Source: Candidatus Nitrosomarinus sp. (GTDB lineage Archaea; Thermoproteota; Nitrososphaeria; Nitrososphaerales; Nitrosopumilaceae). Taken from it: a stretch of 21,699 bases of DNA. How positions within the stretch are numbered: position 1 is the stretch's first letter; each line of letters opens with the position of its first letter. Where the stretch lies: the NCBI GenBank assembly GCA_003702465.1, contig REGF01000009.1, positions 1 to 21,699 of the forward strand, written 5' to 3'. The notes beneath the pieces are model-generated. The model was not told where the DNA came from. It saw only the letters and a program-made list of their open reading frames with translations, and did no database searches. The translations under genes and the position numbers were made by a program. Positions 1 through 7,232 of this stretch are shown here, piece after piece.

Positions 1-188
1 TTGTATACATTGAACCATTCTGGATGATGATTCATTTTTTCAATCTCCATGGCAGCCCTTGTCATAAATCCAAATGCTTGATTAAAACTCTCAAATTGAA
101 TTTCCTTGTGTAATTTATTGTCTTTAACTTCCCATCCTTCTAATTTTTTTAATTCTTCAGTAATTTCCAACTCAGATAATTTCATCAT
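1..188 (-). CDS. 4a-hydroxytetrahydrobiopterin dehydratase (pterin-4a-carbinolamine dehydratase), C-terminus cut by window edge
   Basis: I translated this by hand from the minus strand. About 62 N-terminal residues are present and the rest lies beyond position 1. The protein opens MMKLSELEITEELKKLEGW and reaches a segment with two adjacent histidines, Pro, then Trp (HHPEW) after an Ala-Met-Glu-Ile-Glu helix. This helix plus HHPxW is the hallmark of the PCD/DCoH fold and carries the active-site histidines. The enzyme dehydrates 4a-hydroxy-tetrahydropterin to quinonoid dihydropterin. Two successive ATGs (188 and 185) could start it. No aromatic amino acid hydroxylase is visible here, so the physiological substrate is unclear; in many prokaryotes this family is thought to serve pterin or molybdopterin-related metabolism. 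Family assignment is confident, role is not. Confidence 0.85.
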   Translation of the reverse strand, partial: MMKLSELEITEELKKLEGWEVKDNKLHKEIQFESFNQAFGFMTRAAMEIEKMNHHPEWFNVY

Positions 189-233
189 GCTAATAGTAAT
201 AGTTTGGTAAATTAAAAGATTAGTATGACATTC

Positions 234-731
234 TTACCAGAGATTTCCTTGCATTTCTAAAATTAATTTAATATCTTTTGAAATAGTTTCTAATGTTTTT
301 TGATCATAATTTGCATTTCTAAAATCAATTGATGAAAATGTTGCACCTTCGAAATTTGCATGTCTTAAATTTACATTACTAAGATTTGTGTTTACTAAGT
401 CGGCATTTCTCAAATCAGCATAAAATAAATCAGCTCCACTGATATTTGCATTTGTTAAGTCGACACCATACATGTCTGTATCCCAAAGTTTTGCATTACT
501 TAAATTTGTATTTTGTAAATTCGCTCCTCTTAATTTTACATTAAATAATATTGAATCACTTAAATCTGAACCACTCAAATCGGCTCCACTAAAATTTGCA
601 TTGTGAATATCTCTGTTTTTAAGATTAACATTTTTTAAATTTGTATTTGAAAAATTTCTTCCAACTAATTCTTCATATTCAAAATCAATTTTAGATAAAT
701 TTCTTTTTTTAAAAATATCTTCAGGTTCCAT
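234..731 (-). CDS. Pentapeptide-repeat protein
   Basis: A protein of about 165 residues whose middle (roughly residues 25-140) is a run of five-residue repeats of the form A-(D/N)-L/F-x-x, for example ANFSG, ADLSG, SDLSD, ANLQN, TNLSN, ADLFY, ADLRN, ADLVN. Such repeats fold as a right-handed quadrilateral beta-helix. A short charged N-terminus and a C-terminal helix flank the repeat region. There is no signal peptide or membrane segment, so it is probably cytoplasmic. The reading frame continues to a TTG at 746, but the ATG at 731 is preferred because it is a stronger codon and costs only five residues. It is read toward the dehydratase gene, 45 bases away. Some members of the family mimic DNA and bind gyrase; nothing here shows that role, and the function is unknown. 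Confidence 0.85.
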   Translation of the reverse strand: MEPEDIFKKRNLSKIDFEYEELVGRNFSNTNLKNVNLKNRDIHNANFSGADLSGSDLSDSILFNVKLRGANLQNTNLSNAKLWDTDMYGVDLTNANISGADLFYADLRNADLVNTNLSNVNLRHANFEGATFSSIDFRNANYDQKTLETISKDIKLILEMQGNLW

Positions 732-802
732 TTTTTTATTCAGCAAAATTATTCATTATTGTCGTGTTTATGACTATTTTCCTCACTAATTCCTAATTTA
801 TG

Positions 803-812
803 GAAATATATG
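803..812 (+). promoter_or_regulatory. Archaeal TATA box for the PP-loop gene
   Basis: GAAATATATG is centred about 26 nt before a predicted start at about 834, leaving a leader of about 10 nt that contains GAGG at 836-839, four bases before the ATG at 844. This is one of the few genes in the window with a recognisable Shine-Dalgarno sequence on a short leader. Confidence 0.45.
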
Positions 813-843
813 TAAAAATAATTTTGATATTGTATGAGGATAA

Positions 844-1599
844 ATGGTATTGATTAATCAAACATTATTTCAAAATATTGAAAATGCTATATCTGAAGTA
901 GTACCTAAAAAGAAAATCGGTATTGCTTTTTCTGGTGGTGTTGATAGTACATTAGTTTCAAAAATTTGTACCGATATGGGTTATGATGTAATTTTACTAA
1001 CAATTGGATTTTCTCAATCTCATGATATTGAATTTTCTAAAGAAGTTAATCAATTTCTAAATTATTCTCATCATGTTTTGGAAATTGATCCTGATACTTT
1101 TCCTAAAATTACTACTGATATTCATAAAGTAATCAATACTGATAACTTATCTTGGAATGAAAATTGTATTGCATTTTATTATGTTTCAAAACTTGCCAAA
1201 AGTTTGAATCTTGATACTGTAATAACTGGAAATGGAATTGATGAATTATTTTGTGGATATAATGCATATAGAGAAGCATTTACTGGTGGTGAAACAAAAA
1301 TCAATCAAGTTATGGATTTAAAATTAGATAATGAATTAAAAATGATGAAAGCTGTTAATGTGATTGCTTCTGAATTTGATGTGAAAATTTTACAACCACT
1401 ATTGTCTCCCAAATTCATTGAATATGCAAAAACTGTTCCTATTTCTGAAAAAATTCTTAGTTCAGATGATCTTTATCGAAAACACATTATTCGTAAATTA
1501 GCTATTGAAGTTGGTGTCCCAGAACTTTCTTGTAATAAACGAAAAAAAGCATTACAATATGGTTCAAAAATTCATAAATCTTTGCTAAAAACTAGATAA
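844..1599 (+). CDS. Stand-alone asparagine-synthetase-type PP-loop ATP pyrophosphatase
   Basis: A 251-residue protein resembling only the synthetase half of asparagine synthetase B. The PP-loop SGGVDS lies at residues 30-35, following a beta strand (KIGIAF). TGNGIDELFCGY at residues 128-139 corresponds to the SGEGSDELFGGY segment of AsnB that closes over the adenylate. There is no N-terminal glutamine amidotransferase (class II, Cys1) domain, and the full enzyme is about twice as long. By family it should activate a carboxylate with ATP and transfer nitrogen, or possibly sulfur, but the substrate and nitrogen donor are unknown. The Shine-Dalgarno GAGG four bases before the ATG supports the start. 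The 3' end overlaps the convergent purB by 8 bases. It could be an ammonia-dependent synthetase or an unrelated amide-forming enzyme. Confidence 0.75.
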   Translation: MVLINQTLFQNIENAISEVVPKKKIGIAFSGGVDSTLVSKICTDMGYDVILLTIGFSQSHDIEFSKEVNQFLNYSHHVLEIDPDTFPKITTDIHKVINTDNLSWNENCIAFYYVSKLAKSLNLDTVITGNGIDELFCGYNAYREAFTGGETKINQVMDLKLDNELKMMKAVNVIASEFDVKILQPLLSPKFIEYAKTVPISEKILSSDDLYRKHIIRKLAIEVGVPELSCNKRKKALQYGSKIHKSLLKTR

Positions 1600-2956
1600 A
1601 TTTTCTGACGGTTTTATGAACCGATTTTTCTACGTTACTGATGATTTTTGGTGATGCCCCAAGGTGTTTTTCAGGCGAGAAAATTGCATCAATTTCTTTA
1701 TTTGTCAATTTTGAGTAAAATGCTTTATCATTTTTTATTGCATCTTTGTATAGCATTCCTTTGTCATTTGCTTCAAATGCAACTCTTTGTACGTCTCTAT
1801 ATGCCACAAATCTTGGGATTCCTTTTTTGATTAATGCTTCTAAAACAAATTCTGCAAAGATTTGTCCTTTAGTAATATACAGATTCTCTACAATTCTTTT
1901 TTCATTTACCATTAAATTAGAAACAATTCTTGTCATTGTTTCTAACATTTCATCAACTAGTATTGATACTGTTGGAATAACGAATCTTTCATTAGCTGAG
2001 TTTGAAAGATCACGTTCATGCCATAATGGTATATTTTCAAAAGATAATGCTACTTGACTTCTTACTAATTTAGATAATGATGAAACTCTTTCACTTTTAA
2101 TTGGATTTCTCTTAACAGGAACTGCACTGCTTCCCATTTGACCTTTCTTAAATTGTTCAGCTACTTCTCCAATTTCGGTTCTTTGCAAATTTCTAATTTC
2201 TATTGCAATTTTTTCTAATGTTGAACCAATTAATGCTAATTCAAATACATATTCTGCATATCTTTCTCTTGGTACAACTTGTGTTGTTACTTCTGCTGGA
2301 AATAATTTTAATCTCTTTGCAGCTCTTTTTTGTACTTCAAGTGACTTTGCACCCATCAAAGAACCAGTTCCAACAACTCCTAATGTTTTACAAATTAAAA
2401 TTCTTTTTTTGATTTCTTCAATACGTTCAACATGTTTTGCCATTTCTGCAGCCCAATTTGCAAATTTTAATCCAAATGAAATAATGCTGGCATGTTGTCC
2501 GTGAGTTCTTCCTACTGCTGGAATTTCTGCATATTTGACAGATTTTTTTGCAAGAATTGATGCCATTTTGGCAACTTTGGGCTCAATAATTTGTAATGCA
2601 TCTCTCATTTGCATAGAATTACTTGTATCAACTAAATCATTACTTGTAAGACCATAGTGTATCCACGGTCTTGCATTTTTAGAACATTTTTCACTTAGTG
2701 ATTCTACTAATGCTGCTGTATCGTGATCACTTTTTGCTTCTAATTGTTTAATTCTTTTAGCAGTAATTTTTCCTGACATTGCAGCTTTGTGAATCTCTTT
2801 ACCTATTTTTTTTGAAATCATTCCTATTTCACTTTGTGAAATCGCTGCAGCACCTTCTATTTCTAATTGATAATCTACTTTCTTTTGTTCACTAAAAATA
2901 TCCATCATTTCTTTGGTTCCATAACGACCATTATCAATAGGTAAAATTGCCAACAT
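1592..2956 (-). CDS. purB: Adenylosuccinate lyase
   Basis: A 454-residue member of the fumarase/aspartase superfamily. It cleaves adenylosuccinate to AMP and fumarate and also SAICAR to AICAR in IMP synthesis. Superfamily motifs are in order: HDT at 78-80, TSND at 104-107, GRTHGQHA at 149-156 with the likely acid histidine at 152 or 155, and the signature loop GSSAVPVKRNP at about 275-285, whose serines include the catalytic base. In most homologues this loop reads GSSAMPYKRNP, so Met-to-Val and Tyr-to-Val are small departures. Length is normal. The ATG at 2956 gives the usual N-terminus (ILPIDNGRYG). It converges with the PP-loop gene. purA lies about 16 kb away on the other strand, so both steps from IMP to AMP are encoded in this window. 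Confidence 0.96.
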   Translation of the reverse strand: MLAILPIDNGRYGTKEMMDIFSEQKKVDYQLEIEGAAAISQSEIGMISKKIGKEIHKAAMSGKITAKRIKQLEAKSDHDTAALVESLSEKCSKNARPWIHYGLTSNDLVDTSNSMQMRDALQIIEPKVAKMASILAKKSVKYAEIPAVGRTHGQHASIISFGLKFANWAAEMAKHVERIEEIKKRILICKTLGVVGTGSLMGAKSLEVQKRAAKRLKLFPAEVTTQVVPRERYAEYVFELALIGSTLEKIAIEIRNLQRTEIGEVAEQFKKGQMGSSAVPVKRNPIKSERVSSLSKLVRSQVALSFENIPLWHERDLSNSANERFVIPTVSILVDEMLETMTRIVSNLMVNEKRIVENLYITKGQIFAEFVLEALIKKGIPRFVAYRDVQRVAFEANDKGMLYKDAIKNDKAFYSKLTNKEIDAIFSPEKHLGASPKIISNVEKSVHKTVRKFI

Positions 2957-3065
2957 TTTGGTAATTGTATATTAGAAAATAAATCTACTTGTTTTATCAT
3001 TCTTTTTTGCGATCATTCTATGATTAATTATTGATGAGAATTATTTTGATGAGTATTTTCCTAGA

Positions 3066-3218
3066 TTATTGTTTAATTCCTGTTTCAGACAATACCCATT
3101 CTAATGCTTTCAAATACCCTTGTTTGAAATTTTTCTCATCAATTGCCCAATCTGGATTTGCTCTAAGTTCTGCAAGAAGTTGATTTGCTTTGTGAGTAAT
3201 TGTTGCTTTATCTAACAT
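3066..3218 (-). CDS. Small conserved-looking protein of unknown function (50 aa)
   Basis: Found by hand. The ATG at 3218 opens a 50-codon frame that ends at TAA (3068-3066). The product begins MLDKATITHKANQLLAELRA and contains NPDWAIDEKNF, then an amphipathic helix ending WVLSETGIKQ. It is a charged soluble mini-protein with no cysteines and no membrane segment. It sits between purB, same strand, and the divergent rtcB. A 6-bp inverted repeat (ATACAA-CAA-TTGTAT, 3219-3233) abuts its start codon. Coding potential is judged from the normal amino-acid composition and the ATG start. Function unknown. Confidence 0.55.
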   Translation of the reverse strand: MLDKATITHKANQLLAELRANPDWAIDEKNFKQGYLKALEWVLSETGIKQ

Positions 3219-3233
3219 ATACAACAATTGTAT
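3219..3233. repeat. Short inverted repeat abutting a start codon
   Basis: ATACAA and TTGTAT are perfect 6-bp arms around a 3-nt spacer, immediately upstream of the minus-strand ATG at 3218. It could be an operator or hairpin, but arms this short in AT-rich DNA can arise by chance. Confidence 0.3.
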
Positions 3234-3344
3234 CTGATCAATTTTAAATTACTTTTGATGTAATTCTAGTTTAAATTAGTACTGACGAAATTCAAACAGG
3301 CCAAATATCTAATATCTATGTGATGTTTAGTCTTCAATAGAAAG

Positions 3345-4535
3345 ATGGAAGACAAGCCTCTCAGAGATAAACCCGCAGAATTCAAGCAATGGGGGACCGG
3401 TATGGAAGAAGCACAACAGCAGATGAAGAATGCATGTGATCTACCAATCTCTCATTCAGGAGCTCTTATGGCCGATTCTCATATTGGCTACGGTTTACCT
3501 ATAGGAGGAGTCTTAGCTACTCGTAATTCAGTAATTCCATATGCAGTAGGTGTAGATATAGCGTGTAGAGTAAAGTTATCTGTATTAGATCTTCCCCCAG
3601 AAATGCTTGAAAATGAACAAGGAATGGAACAGCTAAAAAAAGCAATAGAGACTGAAACAAAGTTTGGAGTAGGAGCAAAATTCAAAATGCGACGAGAACA
3701 TTCTGTCATAGATGAAGATTGGGATGTATCTCCTATCACAAAAAAATTGAAAGGTAAAGCTCACTCGCAGTTAGGGACATCAGGATCAGGTAATCACTTT
3801 GTAGAATTTGGACCCATTACAATAAAAGAAAAAAATCTTGGGATAGCACCAGGCAAATACTTGGCACTCATGTCTCACTCTGGAAGTAGAGGTGTTGGTG
3901 CAGCAGTTGCTGATCACTATTCAAAACTAGCAATGGAAAAGCATCTTGAACTTCCGGATCGTTTGAAACACTTAGCATGGCTTGATCTTGATACCGAAGA
4001 AGGAGAAGAATATTGGGATGCGATGGAACTAATGGGAAAATATGCAGCAGCAAATCATGCTTGTATCCATAAACATGTAACAAATTATTTGGGAACTGAA
4101 GTTTTACTTGATATTGAAAACCATCATAACTTTGCATGGAAAGAAACACATCATGGTGAGGAACTTATCGTCCATAGAAAAGGTGCAACACCTGCTGGAA
4201 AAAATGTTTTAGGAATTATTCCAGGTTCAATGGCGTCTCCTGCTTATGTTGTTAAAGGAAAGGGACAACCTGAATCCCTTAACTCTGCTGCTCATGGTGC
4301 TGGGAGAGTAATGTCGAGAAAACGGGCTCATAGAGAACTTAACTGGGAAGATGCAAACAAGATTCTTGCAAGTAAAGGAGTTACTCTTCTATCTGCTGGT
4401 TTAGATGAAGTACCAACAGTCTACAAAAATATCGACAAAGTCATGGAAGAACAACAAGATTTGGTAGATATTCAAGCGCGATTTGATCCAAAATTGGTGA
4501 AAATGGCACCTTCGGGCGAACGACCAGAGGATTAA
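3345..4535 (+). CDS. rtcB: RtcB-family 3'-phosphate RNA ligase
   Basis: A 396-residue protein, close to the bacterial RtcB length (about 408) and shorter than the archaeal tRNA-splicing enzyme (about 480). RtcB joins 2',3'-cyclic phosphate/3'-phosphate ends to 5'-OH ends with GTP and Mn(II). The expected ligands are present: Asp71 and Cys74 in VGVDIAC, His151 in GSGNHF, His178 in SHSGSRG, His260/261 in ENHHN, and the guanylylated histidine His317 in AAHGAGR. Two departures stand out: Arg replaces Gly right after Cys74 (DIAC-R-V rather than DIxC-G-x), and ADSH replaces the usual PDVH near residues 43-46. The gene is clearly richer in G+C than its neighbours, by eye about 40-50% in many stretches. 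It lies alone between divergent and unrelated genes, so it may be an acquired paralogue used for RNA repair rather than for tRNA splicing. Confidence 0.9.
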   Translation: MEDKPLRDKPAEFKQWGTGMEEAQQQMKNACDLPISHSGALMADSHIGYGLPIGGVLATRNSVIPYAVGVDIACRVKLSVLDLPPEMLENEQGMEQLKKAIETETKFGVGAKFKMRREHSVIDEDWDVSPITKKLKGKAHSQLGTSGSGNHFVEFGPITIKEKNLGIAPGKYLALMSHSGSRGVGAAVADHYSKLAMEKHLELPDRLKHLAWLDLDTEEGEEYWDAMELMGKYAAANHACIHKHVTNYLGTEVLLDIENHHNFAWKETHHGEELIVHRKGATPAGKNVLGIIPGSMASPAYVVKGKGQPESLNSAAHGAGRVMSRKRAHRELNWEDANKILASKGVTLLSAGLDEVPTVYKNIDKVMEEQQDLVDIQARFDPKLVKMAPSGERPED

Positions 4536-4589
4536 CTCTGACTAACCCCTCTTTGTAATGAACAGAAAATTATGTAAGAACGCATATAG

Positions 4590-4599
4590 CTTTAAAATT
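4590..4599 (+). promoter_or_regulatory. TATA box for the PDCD5-like gene
   Basis: CTTTAAAATT is centred about 29 nt before the ATG at 4624, predicting a transcript with a leader of three bases or none. Confidence 0.45.
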
Positions 4600-4623
4600 G
4601 GTACCTATAGGAGTGATTAAAGG

Positions 4624-5037
4624 ATGACCGATGAAGATTCTGAACTTCAAAGATTACAAGCCAAACGTTTAGCTGAAATGCAAAAAAATATCTCCTCTCG
4701 AGATGATACTGTTAAAACTCCAGAAACATCTGAAGAAAAAACTGTTAATCCTAGAGATGTATTGATAAAACAATTAGGGTTTAGAGGACTAGAAGTTTTA
4801 ACAAATGCTGAATCTCAATTTCCAAATGAAACTAAAATGGTTGTTGTAAAATTATCTGAATTAATTAAAAGTGGAGAACTTAATGAAAGTATAGATGGTG
4901 GAAAATTATTGGGATTGTTTCGTTCAATTGGATTAAGTGTAAGAATGAATACTAAAATTAACATTCAACAAGATGGAAAATTTGTTTCTTTAACTGATAA
5001 ACTTAGTAACAAATCTAAGGATGATGATGTACAATGA
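4624..5037 (+). CDS. PDCD5/TFAR19-family DNA-binding protein
   Basis: A 137-residue protein with the architecture of the archaeal PDCD5-like family. A charged N-terminal helix (ELQRLQAKRLAEMQ) is followed by a flexible acidic linker, then a compact helical domain from about residue 47. That domain contains the conserved run of LTNAESQFP, hydrophobic heptads (VVVKLSELI) and SGELNESIDGGKLLGLFRSI. It ends in a basic, Lys-rich segment. Archaeal members bind double-stranded DNA; eukaryotic PDCD5 is linked to apoptosis and chaperonin control. The stop codon overlaps the next ATG (ATGA), so it is probably translationally coupled to the unknown gene that follows. Confidence 0.8.
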   Translation: MTDEDSELQRLQAKRLAEMQKNISSRDDTVKTPETSEEKTVNPRDVLIKQLGFRGLEVLTNAESQFPNETKMVVVKLSELIKSGELNESIDGGKLLGLFRSIGLSVRMNTKINIQQDGKFVSLTDKLSNKSKDDDVQ

Positions 5038-5345
5038 GTATTACTTTAGAAATTGGAACGCAAAATTATCTTGATGATTTACTTTGTATAAAAAAACATC
5101 TTTCTCATATGGAAAGTCTCTTGAGTTGTTATGCAAGTTATAATGTTAGTGAACCTTCATCAAAATTTGGTTGGACATTTTTTAAATTAGAATTCAAATC
5201 TAACTTTCAAGTTAGTATATCTGAAAAATTTTCTGATATTCTTGCAAAATATCAATACAATGATGATGTAGGAAAATTTACCAAATTTATGAGTGATTAT
5301 TTTGTTGCTAGAGGTTGTAACGTTAAAGTAAAATCTATTACCTAA
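5034..5345 (+). CDS. Unknown protein coupled to PDCD5-like gene (103 aa)
   Basis: A 103-residue protein I do not recognise. It starts within an ATGA overlap with the PDCD5-like gene, which implies co-transcription and coupled translation. It has no signal peptide or clear membrane helix and looks soluble alpha/beta: an N-terminal strand (SITLEIG), a helix with two cysteines (DDLLCIKKHL, SLLSCYASY), an aromatic strand (FGWTFFKLEF), and a final helix-strand containing ARGCNVKVKSIT. The last four bases overlap the convergent uS11 gene. The tight coupling suggests a partner of the DNA-binding protein, which is an inference. Confidence 0.7.
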   Translation: MSITLEIGTQNYLDDLLCIKKHLSHMESLLSCYASYNVSEPSSKFGWTFFKLEFKSNFQVSISEKFSDILAKYQYNDDVGKFTKFMSDYFVARGCNVKVKSIT

Positions 5346-5845
5346 ACTCTTCTTCCTCTTTTACCACCTTTCTTTCTGGTAGTATCATGAGGAATTGGTG
5401 TAACATCATCAATTCTTCCAATTTTAAATCCGCCTCTTGCTAGTGCTCTAATAGCTGCTTGTGCACCAGGACCTGGAACTCTTGAACCAACTCCTCCAAC
5501 TGCACGAACTCTAATGTGAAATCCTGTGAATCCTTTTGTTCTTGTTGATTCAACAACTGCGTTTGCAGCTTTCATTGCAGCAAATGGTGATGATTCGTAT
5601 CTGTCTGCATTTACATGATTTCCACCAGAACTAATGGCAACTGTTTCACCACCGGTAAGGTCTGTCATGTGGATAATTGTATTATTATAACTGCTGTAAA
5701 TATGAGCAATTCCCCATTTTTCTGGACCTTCTTTTTTAGTCTCAGGTTGATTTTGTTCTTCAACTGTTGCCTCAGTCTCTTGTTCTTCAACTACTGGCTC
5801 AGTTGTCTCAACTGGTGCTTCTACTTCAGCTTCTATTTCTGACAA
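5342..5845 (-). CDS. rps11: Small ribosomal subunit protein uS11 with acidic N-terminal extension
   Basis: A 167-residue uS11. The conserved core begins near residue 41 (EKWGIAHIYSSYNNT), continues through GGNHVNADR and GVGSRVPGPGAQAAIRALARGG, and ends with the basic KKGGKRGRRV that contacts 16S rRNA at the platform. Archaeal uS11 proteins are usually about 130 residues, so the first 40 residues are an extension. It is almost wholly Glu, Val, Thr, Pro and Gln (for example EAEVEAPVETTEPVVEE). The start is TTG at 5845. This start is supported by the TATA element at 5866-5875, about 26 nt away, which predicts a leaderless message. The 3' end overlaps the convergent unknown gene by four bases. 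It is not next to the other ribosomal genes it often accompanies in archaea. Confidence 0.95.
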   Translation of the reverse strand: MSEIEAEVEAPVETTEPVVEEQETEATVEEQNQPETKKEGPEKWGIAHIYSSYNNTIIHMTDLTGGETVAISSGGNHVNADRYESSPFAAMKAANAVVESTRTKGFTGFHIRVRAVGGVGSRVPGPGAQAAIRALARGGFKIGRIDDVTPIPHDTTRKKGGKRGRRV

Positions 5846-5865
5846 TGCTTACCAGATCTTAAAGG

Positions 5866-5875
5866 GTTTAAAAAA
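5866..5875 (-). promoter_or_regulatory. TATA box for rps11
   Basis: On the minus strand TTTTTTAAAC is centred about 26 nt upstream of the TTG start at 5845. The fit predicts a leaderless mRNA and supports the non-ATG start. Confidence 0.5.
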
Positions 5876-5928
5876 CATTGATTTCTCAGATTCCTAGAAT
5901 TATGGTCACTTGACTTAAAATTATTCAT

Positions 5929-5938
5929 TATTGATATA
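5929..5938 (+). promoter_or_regulatory. TATA box for the small membrane protein
   Basis: ATTGATATAC is centred about 27 nt before the ATG at 5961. It argues that translation starts at 5961 rather than at the in-frame TTG at 5931, which lies inside the TATA element. Confidence 0.5.
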
Positions 5939-5960
5939 CTATGGTTTTCACATAATTTTG

Positions 5961-6281
5961 ATGGCATCTATTATTTTATTGGCAATTATTGTTGCTGTTT
6001 CAGCTGCGTTATTGGGTTCTTTTTTAATCCAATCTTCAACATCGATCAATGATATTATTTTATCACCTGTAGAAGAAAAATGTCAAGAAATTGCAAATGA
6101 AGGATACAAAATGCATACTCTTTATCCTAATTCAAACCCCGATGAACTTTTAGAAGATGATAAGAAACGATTACTCTATCTTGATGATTTATGGATGAAA
6201 GAATGTGTATCTGTTTTACCATCTGAATCAATTTTTAAAATTGTAAATAATGTTGAAAGAGATATTTCATTTGGTGAATAA
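5961..6281 (+). CDS. Single-pass membrane-anchored protein of unknown function
   Basis: 106 residues from the ATG at 5961. The first 25 or so form one hydrophobic helix (MASIILLAIIVAVSAALLGS), either a membrane anchor or an uncleaved signal. A soluble acidic domain follows, with two cysteines (EEKCQEI, KECVSV) and a DDKKRLLYLDDLW motif. No lipobox or catalytic motif is visible. I do not recognise the family. Its stop codon directly abuts the stop of the convergent thiL, with no bases between. Confidence 0.7.
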   Translation: MASIILLAIIVAVSAALLGSFLIQSSTSINDIILSPVEEKCQEIANEGYKMHTLYPNSNPDELLEDDKKRLLYLDDLWMKECVSVLPSESIFKIVNNVERDISFGE

Positions 6282-7232
6282 TTATTTAAAATGTTTCCAG
6301 CCTAAATCTTCTAACTTAGTTTCACCCATTTGATTTTTTAAATATACTCCATTTCCTACTGTAACATAACCAATCTCAAAAATTGGTGTTTTCAATATTT
6401 TTGCATTTTTCATAATAATTGCTTTAAATTTTGAAGGTATGGTAAACACAAATTCATACTCCTCTCCTCCATGAAAAACTATAGACTTTGAATCAATTTT
6501 TTGATTTTTTAAATAATTATCTAAATCTTTGTTAATTGGTATTTTATTTACAATAAATTTTTTTTTGCTTTGTTTTGCCATTTCATTTAATGTAGTGGAT
6601 AATCCATCACTAGAGTCCATTGATGATGTAAAATATTTTTTATTTTTTAAACCATAATTTAATCTAGGTTTTGGAGTTGTTACTGATTTGATTGATTTTT
6701 TTATTAAATTGTCTATTTTTTTATAATTTCCTAATAGGATTTTTAATCCAAATGACGTATAGCCAAATGGTCCTGTGGTAAAAATCAAATCTCCATTTTT
6801 GCAACCTTTTCTAGTAACAATATTACTTGAACTTCCAAAAATACAAACGTTAAAGACGATTTCTTTACCCTCATTTGTGTCTCCTCCAATAATTGAGATT
6901 CCGTATTCTTTACATGCTTTTTTAAACCCATTTGCTATGTTGGAAATTTCTTTAATTGAAATTGATTTAGGTAGATTAATTGAAACTATCCCGTATTGAG
7001 GTTTTACTCCTTTAGATGCAAAATCACTTACACATGCAATTATGCTCTTACGTGCTGCATCAGATAATTTCATTTTATGGGGAATATCTGTACTTTGAAC
7101 CATAGTATCAGTTTTTGCTATGATACTTGTTTTCCCAAGTGTAAATTTTTCAACATCTTCAGAAACAAATTTTTTGTTTCCCATTTTTTTTTGAAAAATA
7201 CTAATTATTTTACTTTCATCTAATTTTGTCAT
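6282..7232 (-). CDS. thiL: Thiamine-monophosphate kinase
   Basis: A 316-residue member of the PurM/ThiL ATP-binding family. ThiL phosphorylates thiamine monophosphate to thiamine diphosphate. Visible motifs are KTDTMVQSTDIP (about residues 40-51, the metal- and substrate-binding Asp segment), AARKSIIACVSDFASKG (59-75), GISIIGGDTNEG (about 111-122), the central TTGPFG loop, SMDSSDGLS in the C-terminal half, and FHGGEEYEFVFT near the end. These match the ThiL order. The canonical N-terminal GDD motif that binds metal is degenerate here (SEDVEK at about 24-29). The start codon lies inside the 3' end of the glmM-like gene (17-base overlap), so the two are probably one transcript. Confidence 0.92.
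   Translation of the reverse strand: MTKLDESKIISIFQKKMGNKKFVSEDVEKFTLGKTSIIAKTDTMVQSTDIPHKMKLSDAARKSIIACVSDFASKGVKPQYGIVSINLPKSISIKEISNIANGFKKACKEYGISIIGGDTNEGKEIVFNVCIFGSSSNIVTRKGCKNGDLIFTTGPFGYTSFGLKILLGNYKKIDNLIKKSIKSVTTPKPRLNYGLKNKKYFTSSMDSSDGLSTTLNEMAKQSKKKFIVNKIPINKDLDNYLKNQKIDSKSIVFHGGEEYEFVFTIPSKFKAIIMKNAKILKTPIFEIGYVTVGNGVYLKNQMGETKLEDLGWKHFK

Noticed and set aside
300..720. Recurring short DNA words (aaatttgcat, aaatcagc and similar) that look like a repeat array or CRISPR
   Set aside because: The period follows codons of a pentapeptide-repeat protein and no constant repeat with unique spacers exists.
1648..2412. Three plus-strand frames of 60-103 codons inside the purB region
   Set aside because: They are antisense shadows of purB, with low-complexity Leu/Phe/Ser composition and no start signals.
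3031..3056. Two TGATGAG boxes suggesting a C/D-box guide RNA
   Set aside because: No CUGA D boxes at the right spacing follow, so the C/D layout is incomplete.
3488..4149. Two minus-strand frames inside rtcB
   Set aside because: They are antisense shadows of a gene with clear family motifs.
5615..5842. Plus-strand frame antisense to uS11, rich in Phe and Leu
   Set aside because: It is a shadow of the acidic extension; no promoter or family supports it.
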